DNA of 64,000 nt from Siphonodentalium dalli (lineage: Eukaryota; Mollusca; Scaphopoda; Gadilida; Siphonodentaliidae): NCBI GenBank assembly GCA_032622095.1, contig CP136063.1, forward strand, positions 72,085,980-72,149,979. The letters run 5' to 3'. Every line of letters begins with the position of its first letter. Position 1 is the stretch's first letter. Both the position numbers and the translations under genes were made by a program. Below the pieces are notes generated by a model. The model saw only the letters and a program-made list of their open reading frames with translations. It was not told the origin of the DNA and ran no database searches. Below, piece after piece: positions 55,274 to 64,000 of this stretch.

Positions 55274-55769
55274 TTCTTCCTATTTTAAGAACTAACTGAT
55301 ATAGTAATCACGATTTTATATTTAGCTAGTGGTTTGGACAGGGTCACGCACATATACTTTCCGATTGTAAATCTGGTTCCGGAAACACAAATCCAAAGAT
55401 ATATTGATGTTATTCTTCGTCAAATAAAAGTCCTGACAGCAAAAGATGCTGAGAACTCTAGCTGAAGATATAAGCCACGCCCAGTGATATTCATCGATTG
55501 GTAGAGCTCTTCAAACGTACACTCTATATAGTATATATGTGCTCTCTTCAAGTTCACTCTGATGCACGGCTTTGATTGTGATGAATAATTCGCATCTCAA
55601 TTACCAACCAAACCACTTACGGGGGATAAAAATTTGTTTTGTCACAGCGCACTATTAATCACACTGATCGATATTGCTAACAGTCCGCAGTGATTCCGCA
55701 GATATCCACCCATTAAAACGCGGACGGCGTGCATGGTTACATCCATTATAATAAAGAGTTACGACGCAT
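55274..55769. other. Presumed 5' flank of the iGluR gene
   Basis: Minus-strand ACATATATACTATATAGAGT near 55,530 could serve as a TATA element, about 250 bases before the ATG. AT-rich DNA makes such matches common. Confidence 0.2.
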
Positions 55770-56545
55770 TACAGGTTACACTGGTGTAAATATGGTTCGG
55801 AGTGACATCTGGCGGATGCGGGAGGAATAAAGAGGAGAGAATAAAATAGACACTGGGCCGTGATTGGCCAATAGCCTTGTGTGCTTTTTGCATAAAAAAA
55901 TCATCACACCTCTTCCCTATGGTTTCCCATAGGTAAAATAGCACAGGAATTAACCCTTTGTAGTGAAGTTTGAATTTTTTGGTGTGGTCCAAAATATGAC
56001 AGTATTTTTTTTATGCGGATCTGACACTAGTTACGAAAACACAAGATTTAAAGGCGAATTCCCTGCTAGACAGACATGATTTTTTTGCGTAAAATGTTTC
56101 CCCAAATGTCAATTTTTCAGATTTAAAAAAACTTTTGGACCCAAATTTTATATTGCCAACAGCATACGCTAAAACGTTAGCACTGAGGCCTATGGAAAAC
56201 ATTTACACCAGTGTAACCTACATGTTTTGTCATTCCCATTGTCAGTTTTGTTATACTCTGCCGCTGTAATTATTGGAACCATTAAATACATATTATGGAC
56301 TTGTTCGGGTGCATGCATAGAACTGTTAAGTTAGTACCCAGGCGCTGTGCCAACTGGGGGGAAGTAGAATTCTACTAACATCGCCGAAAATCTCAGCGAA
56401 ATCGACCACACCACTACATAGAAAACATGATTTCGCCATCGACAGGCATTGAATTTAATTGATATATAGTATAAATAACTACTTTGCGCAAGATTAATGT
56501 ACATTTCTATTTGTTCACCCTACCGGAGTGTTTCACATCACTTTA
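55770..56545. repeat. Diverged copy of the 59.5-64-kb arm family
   Basis: Shares ACATATTATGGACTTG, CATCGCCGAAAAT, GGAGTGTTTCACATCACTTTAA with the arms, in the same order, at lower identity. Confidence 0.6.
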
Positions 56546-57344
56546 ACTAATATACCGTGCAATTAATCGCACCGCATATTTTAATTTCGAAGAAAATCAT
56601 GGTGATTCCGCCTGGGTATATATAGAGTATGCTCATCGCCCCACTCTGATGCGGGGGGGGGTGTATATTATAAGAATCATTCATGAATATAGCACCATGT
56701 GAGGGCGTGGCGACGTGTGTTGGGGTTACGTGTCTAACCCCCGCCAACTTTGGTCAAAAGAAGATTTGGTTGCTCAGTTTTTATATTTATATTGTTCTGA
56801 CCTCTTTGTATAGTTATGCGAATATTATCCATGACATCGCCATACACCTGGATGTGAAATCTCACAGTATAATATGCCTTCCATCGCTAGAAAACGATGT
56901 AAACGTGTTTGGAGATACGACTTTTACGGAACGTAGGGAGAGTTCACTTCCGGATTATAATGCCGTAGGATATACGACCATTAAGCACGCATATGATCTT
57001 GTCGTAATTGTGTGTAATATACCGGTATAGTCAGCTGGTATAGTGCCGAATGTAAAAGTTATAATTGGAAATGAAATGGTTTACATGTAGAATTGGTACA
57101 AACTGTGTTACTCGGTTAATTAAAACAAAACGTGAATGTGGCATGTAATGACGTTACATGTGTTTTCGATGTTTCGAGAATCAGACTAAAATATATAATT
57201 TATTGAAACAAATCCAATTTGGATTTATGATTTCAATTTTACAAATAAATAAATGATTAATAGAGGATACTAAATTTTAATGTCTTTGGATCGCACTGGA
57301 GTCTTTAGATGCATAGTGGTGGATTATTCTTCTAGGTCGTGGGC
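56546..57344. other. Nothing recognised
   Basis: A 115-codon open frame at 56,683 has no family resemblance or splice context. Confidence 0.35.
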
Positions 57345-57510
57345 AGGCTTGGGGCAATTACTTGTGAATGTAATTAATTACAATTACAATTACTTCAACA
57401 TTTTTCAATTACAATTACAATTCCCATTACATCTATTTCACAATGTAATTAATTACAATTACTTTGAAATGTAATTCAATTACAATTACAATTACATTTC
57501 AGCACATAAT
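57345..57510. repeat. (AATTAC)n block
   Basis: Repeated AATTACAATTAC and TGTAATTAATTAC; similar to 510-660. Confidence 0.8.
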
Positions 57511-57709
57511 TGATGTAGGAACACTTTTTATTTATATAAACTTTATTTGATAACAAAACATAAATTTAATACACGCAAGATGAAATACATGGTGAAGCAC
57601 ACTTGGTGCAGAGCAGCCAATGTACTGAGTCCAGTATAGGTGTTCGTAGAACTGAGCGAATCATGATTTATAGCTGGCAATTCCAGCGTGTTGCATTGGC
57701 AGCTTGTAG

Positions 57710-58459
57710 TCAGGGTTGATCTTCTAAAAATTGGAATGATATAAGACATTTATGAACTTTGCTAACTATCTTCAATGCTTTCGCATTCTTGACCGATGTT
57801 TTTGCATACTGATAGATCCTAGTAGGTTGTTGGTCACTTGCTGATGGTGCATGTGTGACTGTTGATTCATAGACATCTTGATGCTTTCGCTATAAAATGA
57901 AAATAATAGAGTATTTTAGTAACACACATGTATCCATTATTTAATTATTAAGGGAATAAGACTATCTCAGTAAGTCAGACACACAGTCAGGCCAATTGTA
58001 AAGGACAATGAGATAATCAACACTCTGATTGTTAATTAGAGTCATAATCTTAATTAGCCTTTGTGGCCACCAGCTTATTGGTAACACAATGCCTCCAATA
58101 GACAGTGCTAATTGGGGGATTACTGAAGCAGATATTTGTCCCCACTTTGTCACTCAGTTGCAAATTAGAAGGGACAAGATACAATGCATATACCAAATCA
58201 AATCAAATCAAATCAAATTGTTTATTCACATAAACCACAATCGTGGTACAAATGGTGAAAAAGAATTACAAAAATAAATTAAATTACCAATACCATCATA
58301 TGACTGAAGTTATATGTCAATGGAATTAAACAAAGCTAATACATAGAAATGGAAACTTACCTTCAGATGTGTCACAAAATTGGAGGTAACATTTTTGGAA
58401 CTGGATATTGTGGTTGGGCAAAGTTTGCACTTCGCTTTCATAGGACACGATGTGTCTTT
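57710..58459 (-). CDS. BED zinc-finger exon pair (hAT/ZBED-type fragment)
   Basis: Exon a (58,361-58,459) lies between acceptor TAATTTGCAG|AAAGAC and donor CTGAAG|GTAAGT. It reads KDTSCPMKAKCKLCPTTISS, then SNFVTHLK. Exon b (57,710-57,889) follows acceptor TTTTATAG|CGAAAG and reads RKHQDVYESTVTHAPSASDQ, continuing to a TGA. Joined in phase 0 they make C-x2-C (KCKLC) and H-x4-H (THLKRKH) with SN-F-x-x-HLK between, a complete BED finger, the DNA-binding module of hAT transposases and ZBED proteins. About 40 residues follow the finger with no hAT catalytic block. AATAAA-like signals occur near 57,545. The first exon with a start codon was not found, so this is a partial gene or a transposase relic. 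The intron holds a (CAAAT)n run near 58,196. It lies upstream of the receptor gene on the same strand. Confidence 0.6.
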
Positions 58460-58699
58460 CTGCAAATTAAAATGCTGCCAGATTTTTTGTAAACATGCTC
58501 ATAGCACTAGCAATGGTTGGTATGAATTTCTACCATAGCATATATACCATATCAGATGGAGATAATGAAACATTATCATAAGAGTGATATATTATAGTGA
58601 TATATTGTCTATTATTTGAAGTTGGTTTCTCATTGTATTTAACAAAACAAGCCTTCTACCTCAAATGTTAACCAATGCTTAAGCAAACAAACAGGAGGT

Positions 58700-59290
58700 C
58701 TCAACAGAATTCACCATTGAGACACGGTGGATAAAAACTCGTGGGTAAATCTATGGTCGGATAGATGAAAGTCCAAAGTTTCGGTGAAATGGGTCAGTGT
58801 TGGTGATTCAACTACATAGGTAATTTGTTCCATCCGGTACACACTCGTTGTGAGAATGTGAATTTCCTTACGTTTATAGTTTTCTGACTAACTTGCAGTT
58901 TGAAACCGTGACCCCGAGTTGCTCCGTAGGTATTGTATGTGAAAAAAATTTGTAGAATCCATGTTGTATAAGCCCCTCAAAATTTTATATGTTTCCACCA
59001 GGTCTGCCTGTATTTTATCGAAGGTAGATTTAGTATTAAGAGTCTCGTGCCATAGCTATGTTTCTTTAGACTGGGTACCATTCTAGTTGCTCTTCAATAT
59101 GTAACCTCTCCAGCTTATTTAGTAATCCGACAAAGTGTGGTTTCCACGCTACGTTACAGTATTCTATGATTGGTCTATCCATAGTTATGTAGAGTTTCTT
59201 AAAAACGGATGAGTCGATATCGCTGACTGTCATATTTATGATTCCCAGTCTCTGATTTGCAACTGTATAAGAATAATGCACGTTTTCCCC
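58700..59290 (-). pseudogene. CR1/Jockey-type LINE, decayed C-terminal part of reverse transcriptase
   Basis: Minus-strand translation from 59,281 gives NQRLGIINMTVSDIDS, KKLYITMDRPIIEYCNVAWK and LNKLERLHIEEQL, the conserved end of the reverse-transcriptase region of CR1/Jockey-like LINEs (R-x-LG, LY-x-x-VRP-x-LEY-x-x-VW-P, LE-x-V/L). Further on, in shifted frames, come SYGTRLLILNLPSIKYR, YKILRGLYNM and a tail corresponding to the usual RV-x-x-WN-x-LP. Stops and at least one frameshift break it, and no upstream reverse-transcriptase or endonuclease part is present. This is a dead 5'-truncated copy upstream of the receptor gene. Confidence 0.7.
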
Positions 59291-59469
59291 AAAGATAGCG
59301 TTGGCTTTTAGTGGGACAACACATATGGCTGAAACTATTTGACTAGATTAAATAATTTAGCTGCAGGGAATATGAGATATTTGTGACGGATATGGTGTAT
59401 GTCGGTTCATATTGATTGGTAGAAATAGCATGCATAGTATTCACACTTTAATTTTGTTGAAACAAAACC
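59291..59469. other. Nothing recognised
   Basis: Short unique stretch between the LINE relic and the inverted repeat. Confidence 0.4.
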
Positions 59470-59529
59470 ACCAACTTTAATAAATGACAGGTAATAACAA
59501 AGACCTAATATAATATCGATAGTATATAG

Positions 59530-61072
59530 AACAATAAGTAATTTGAGTCGAAGTTGCATTCTGTAAACAGGTTATCTTAAAATCAAAGTTAATAATTTCA
59601 TATAAATTTAAAGACATATTATGTACTTGATCGGGTGCTTGAAACTGATAAGTTCGTGTCCACGCGCATGCAATGCCAACTGGAGGAATGTAATATTCTA
59701 CTATCATCGCCGAAAATTTGAAGCAAATCGACCATAGCACTCCATAGAAAATATCATCAGAACTACTCTCCATTGTAAATATTGACTACTCGATTCGGGA
59801 CGCATCTATCGGCGATAAACTAACGAAAACGATATCGCCATCAAGAGTCACTGCATTCAATTAATATATAGGAATGACGGTGTGTGGTGTCAATTTGGAT
59901 ATACTATTTGTAAGAATTACTTCTTTGAACAAGATTATTCTCCATTTATATTTGATCACCATTCCGGAGTGTTTCACATCACTTTAATGTATGGCTCCAG
60001 CAAAATTAAATTACGAATTTCCGTGTACAAGACGTAATCAAATTAATTGACGTAAAGTCGATTGGGCAACGCGGGACACACATGATCGTGTAAACAATAT
60101 GTTGGTATGGGGCGTAAACTCAAGCAACTCACTGACTAGTGACTATACAATAATTTAAATGAGTATATGGGACTAATATGCTTATAATATAACATGTATT
60201 TGATACATTTGTTTGGAGACTGTATGATAGTTGATGATGACGATGAGAGTTCTATTTTCGCATTCCGGCTAATCTTCCATCCGTAATATTACTTCGTACT
60301 CATCAGACTTTCAAATAATGAAAATCTGATTACCTTATTCCACGAAGCAGTCTATAGAAACCAACAACAACATTTGAGCATAGTATCCATTTAAGGCAAG
60401 CATGTGCTGCAACGCCTGTCTGCCAGAAACTGTTAATTCCCATATTAATGAATGCAATGGATCAACTATGGACACAAACCATGAAAGTGACACAAACCAT
60501 TAATGTCCGACGTATCGCAATAACGACTGCAGACTATGTGTAATGGGTTACTATGTTGGAGTTTGGTGACAATTCATTACGCCCTCTTATTGGATGTATA
60601 TTGGCAAGCGTATTTGGCCCTGTCGCAGGAGGTGATGGAGTAAATGTGATTCAAAACGATTTCTTTGAAATTTATGGCGATGTTAGTAGAATGCTAGAAT
60701 ACACAGGATGTCGTAGTGACTGAGAACTAACTTATCAATTTCAGGCATCCGAACAAGTCCATAATATGTCATTAAATTAATGATCAGCGAAATGAAAATT
60801 TACACGCTTCATACATAGAAATTGTAAACATGAGACACCATTGTTAAATAAGTAAAATGTGATGGGGAAAATAAAGTAGTAAAAACTCTGAAAGCACTGT
60901 TTAGAGAAAATTACTCGAAAATTTGCGATGAATATTTTGTAGCGATGATGTATGTTATCGCCTCTGTGTTTATATATCATATTTTTATTCAACACATCCA
61001 GGGACAGCTATGGCAGTCGTATTGGCGTTCACTCTGTCCCACCCCCCTCGCTGTCGGTCACTCTGGCCCATA
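59530..61072. repeat. Left arm of large inverted repeat
   Basis: Over 1,540 bases it is the complement of 62,457-64,000 with few differences, from AACAATAAGTAATTTGAGTC to GGTCACTCTGGCCCA. The arm probably extends a little further left, with its partner beyond the window edge. Confidence 0.9.
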
Positions 61073-61215
61073 AAATTCTGCGGGCCACTCTGGGCCAGAG
61101 TGGCCCGCAGCGAGGTGAGTGGGCCAGAAAAATTCCAAACCAAATTCTGAGTGGCCCGCAGCGAGGGGGTGGGTCAGAGTGGCACGCCCAGGGTCGGTCC
61201 AGAGGTTGTGTTCGA
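61010..61215. repeat. GC-rich hairpin cluster at the inner end of the left arm
   Basis: GGGCCACTCTGGGCCAGAGTGGCCC and repeated TGGCCCGCAGCGAGG stand out in composition from the AT-rich surroundings. Confidence 0.7.
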
Positions 61216-62389
61216 TTCCAAAGAGTAAGGTGAGCGCTTCGAAGGGTATTTTTTGACAGAAAAGAGCACAATTTACTAATGTATCGATTTTTTTCTCGGA
61301 TTCTAATGGCAGTGTGGTAAGCGAAGGGCATTACACACTGAACTTAGAATAATACCGAGCAAAAATAGATGCATTGGTAAATTGTGCTACTTTACCAGTG
61401 CATTTTTAACAAAAGCAAAAGTCTTCGAATAAATTCGAAGACGCTAGCACTGTAAATAGTAGAGATTGGGAATACACACAGGTGTCCGCCATTGAGCGAA
61501 TTTATGCCACTATGATTTTCTTATAGGCAAATGCCTCTAGTTTCAGGATCTGGTTGGTGCACTAAGAAAATGTGGTCCAAAATAATGTTTTTCATGCCTT
61601 TTCTATGAGTGCCCACCTCATTTTTAAAGCTATTTTCCGAAAATACTACAATTTTGTAAACTTCATTTTATTACGAAATTTATCATGCCAAGAAGTCAAT
61701 ATGCGATATGGGAGATGAATTAGAATGATAGAGCTGAAATGTGCTTCAAATGTCTACGAAAGATATTCGTGGTGACGCCACGAGGCGCCTAACTCTTAGT
61801 GACGCTGCACTATTTTCGTCGATTCACCAAAGTGACCTCGTTTCGTTTTCACTGACCAGAAATCTATACGGAAAAGGTATAAAATATTTGGTGTTGTAGT
61901 CACCAGTAGCATACTGGCGATCTGATAAGCCCAATAACTTGAAAATATTTAGCCCATGTCACGTATAGTACCCTAATGAACTACCCCTACCCCAAAACGC
62001 AAAATCTAGCATGTCGACCACATTCATGTAATTTTTGTTTTATTGCGACGTAATACATTGATAATCAAAGTAGTATCATATATTATTTTCTTTCTATTAA
62101 GTTATGCTTAATATTTCATAGGAAAAAAATCACCATAATCCAAGATGGCCGCCAATAATATGCACACAAAAAATGCAAAACGTCATGAAAATAGATATTT
62201 TAACTACATATCTTCATCATTCCCCAAATGTTTTATTAGTGAATAACTATTAATATGTTGAAATGTCTTAGTATAATATTATCCTGTCATTTTGTGATCT
62301 TCCCCACTGACGTGTGTACCTTAATAGTCGGAAATTATTAATTTGGAAAAGTGAGGTAGGAATTAGAATGGCTATCTAGAACATACACA
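61216..62389. other. Spacer of the inverted repeat; no gene seen
   Basis: AT-rich, with CCAAGATGGCCGCC near 62,140 as in the foldback element's blocks. No coding signal. Confidence 0.45.
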
Positions 62390-62456
62390 TAACACACGTG
62401 GCCAGAGTGGCCCGCAGAATTTTATTTGGATTTTTTTCGCTGGCGGTCACTCTGGC

Positions 62457-64000
62457 CCATGGGCCAGAGTGACCGACAGCGAGGGGGGTGGGACAGAGTG
62501 AACGCCAATACGACTGCCATAGCTGTCCCTGGATCTGTTGAATAAAAATATGGTATATAAACACAGAGGCGATAACATACATCATCGCTACAAAATATTC
62601 ATCGCAAATTTTCGAGTAATTTTCTCTAAACAGTGCTTTCAGAGTTTTTACTACTTTATTTTCCCCATCACATTTTACTTATTTAACAATGGTGTCTCAT
62701 GTTTACAATTTCTATGTATGAAGCGTGTAAATTTTCATTTCGCTGATCATTAATTTAATGACATATTATGGACTTGTACGGATGCCTGAAATTGATAAGT
62801 TAGTTCTCAGTCACTACGACATCCTGTGTATTCTAGCATTCTACTAACATCGCCATAAATTTCAAAGAAATCGTTTTGAATCACATTTACTACATCACCT
62901 CCTGCGACAGGGCCAAATACGCTTGCCAATATACATCCAATAAGAGGGCGTAATGAATTGTCACCAAACTCCAACATAGTAACCCATTACACATAGTCTG
63001 CAGTCGTTATTGCGATACGTCGGACATTAATGGTTTGTGTCACTTTCATGGTTTGTGTCCATAGTTGATCCATTGCATTCATTAATATGGGAATTAACAG
63101 TTTCTGGCAGACAGGCGTTGCAGCACATGCTTGCCTTAAATGGATACTATGCTCAAATGTTGTTGTTGGTTTCTATAGACTGCTTCGTGGAATAAGGTAA
63201 TCAGATTTTCATTATTTGAAAGTCTGATGAGTACGAAGTAATATTACGGATGGAAGATTAGCCGGAATGCGAAAATAGAACTCTCATCGTCATCATCAAC
63301 TATCATACAGTTTCCAAACAAATGTATCAAATAAATGTTATATTATAAGCATATTAGTCCCATATACTCATTTAAATTATTGTATAGTCACTAGTCAGTG
63401 AGTTGCTTGAGTTTACGCCCCGTACCAACATATTGTTTACACGATCATGTGTGTCCCGCGTTGCCCAATCGACTTTACGTCAATTAATTTGATTACGTCT
63501 TGTACACGGAAATTCGTAATTTAATTTTGCTGGAGCCATAAATTAAAGTGATGTGAAACACTCCGGAATGGTGATCAAATATAAATAGAGAATAATCTTG
63601 TTCAAAGAAGTAATTCTTACAAATAGTATATCCAAATTGACACCACACACCGTCATTCCTATATATTAATTGAATGCAGTGACTCTTGATGGCGATATCG
63701 TTTTCGTTAGTTTATCGCCGATAGATGCGTCCCGAATCGAGTAGTCAATATTTACAATGGAGAGTAGTTCTGATGATATTTTCTATGGAGTGCTATGGTC
63801 GATTTGCTTCAAATTTTCGGCGATGATAGTAGAATATTACATTCCTCCAGTTGGCATTGCATGCGCGTGGACACGAACTTATCAGTTTCAAGCACCCGAT
63901 CAAGTACATAATATGTCTTTAAATTTATATGAAATTATTAACTTTGATTTTAAGATAACCTGTTTACAGAATGCAACTTCGACTGAAATTACTTATTGTT
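62457..64000. repeat. Right arm of large inverted repeat, cut by the window end
   Basis: Complement of 59,530-61,072. The open frames on this arm are the same as those of the left arm and are not genes. Confidence 0.9.

Noticed and set aside
56683-57030. 115-codon plus-strand frame
   Set aside because: No motif, no signal of selection and no splice context that I can see.
59477-59773. Minus-strand frame in the left arm of the inverted repeat
   Set aside because: It belongs to a dispersed repeat present in several diverged copies with broken frames.

Overview
The window reads as intron-rich, AT-rich animal nuclear DNA, probably from a marine invertebrate. A mollusc or another lophotrochozoan is my best guess, from the style of the repeats: Helitron-like elements carrying microsatellites, (GGAC)n-tailed repeats, TTAA-flanked MITEs and a LINE tail. 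That guess is inference. There is nothing prokaryotic here and no CRISPR, rRNA or intact tRNA gene.

The backbone is one minus-strand gene running from about 55,273 down to beyond position 1. It encodes an ionotropic glutamate receptor-like channel. I could place twelve exons, eleven with good support: signal peptide (exon 1, 55,195-55,273), amino-terminal domain (exons 2-7, 49,910 to 24,364), S1 half of the ligand clamp (end of exon 7, tentative exon 8, exon 9, start of exon 10), M1 and pore loop (exon 10), M3 with a TYTANLAAF motif (exon 11) and S2 (exon 12, 3,042-3,298). M4 and the C-terminus were not found and should lie left of the window. Phases agree across exons 1-7 and 9-12. The joins 7-8 and 8-9 do not close cleanly, so S1 is either incompletely modelled or damaged.

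Two smaller candidates accompany it. A two-exon, 67-codon plus-strand gene with its own AATAAA lies inside an intron of the receptor gene (48,209-48,875). A minus-strand BED zinc-finger exon pair lies upstream of it (57,710-58,459), next to a decayed CR1/Jockey-type LINE tail (58,700-59,290).

Almost all the rest is repeats, and inverted repeats dominate. Region by region: 2-7.7 kb, hairpins, a 26-bp minisatellite and small MITEs; 9.4-13.6 kb, a head-to-tail array of Helitron-like units packed with AGGTCA half-sites; 13.8-16.9 kb, a long-TIR element; 17.6-18.7 kb, direct repeats bracketing exon 9; 24.2-24.4 kb, a 61-bp tandem expansion of an exon-intron boundary; 25.6-26 kb and 37.7-43.4 kb, TTAA-flanked MITEs carrying a shared near-perfect hairpin module; 27.7-33.0 kb, a 5.3-kb foldback element; 34.4-36.4 kb, another long-TIR element; 51.3-51.9 kb, a 34-bp minisatellite; 59.5-64 kb, a large inverted repeat cut by the window edge.

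The most informative structure is a nested insertion at 37.7-41.3 kb. A TTAA-flanked MITE is split by a 2.8-kb element that is itself TTAA-flanked, and an unoccupied paralogous site survives about 260 bp away. Together with a second empty site at 25.2 kb it shows, from this window alone, that the family integrates at TTAA, as piggyBac-type elements do.
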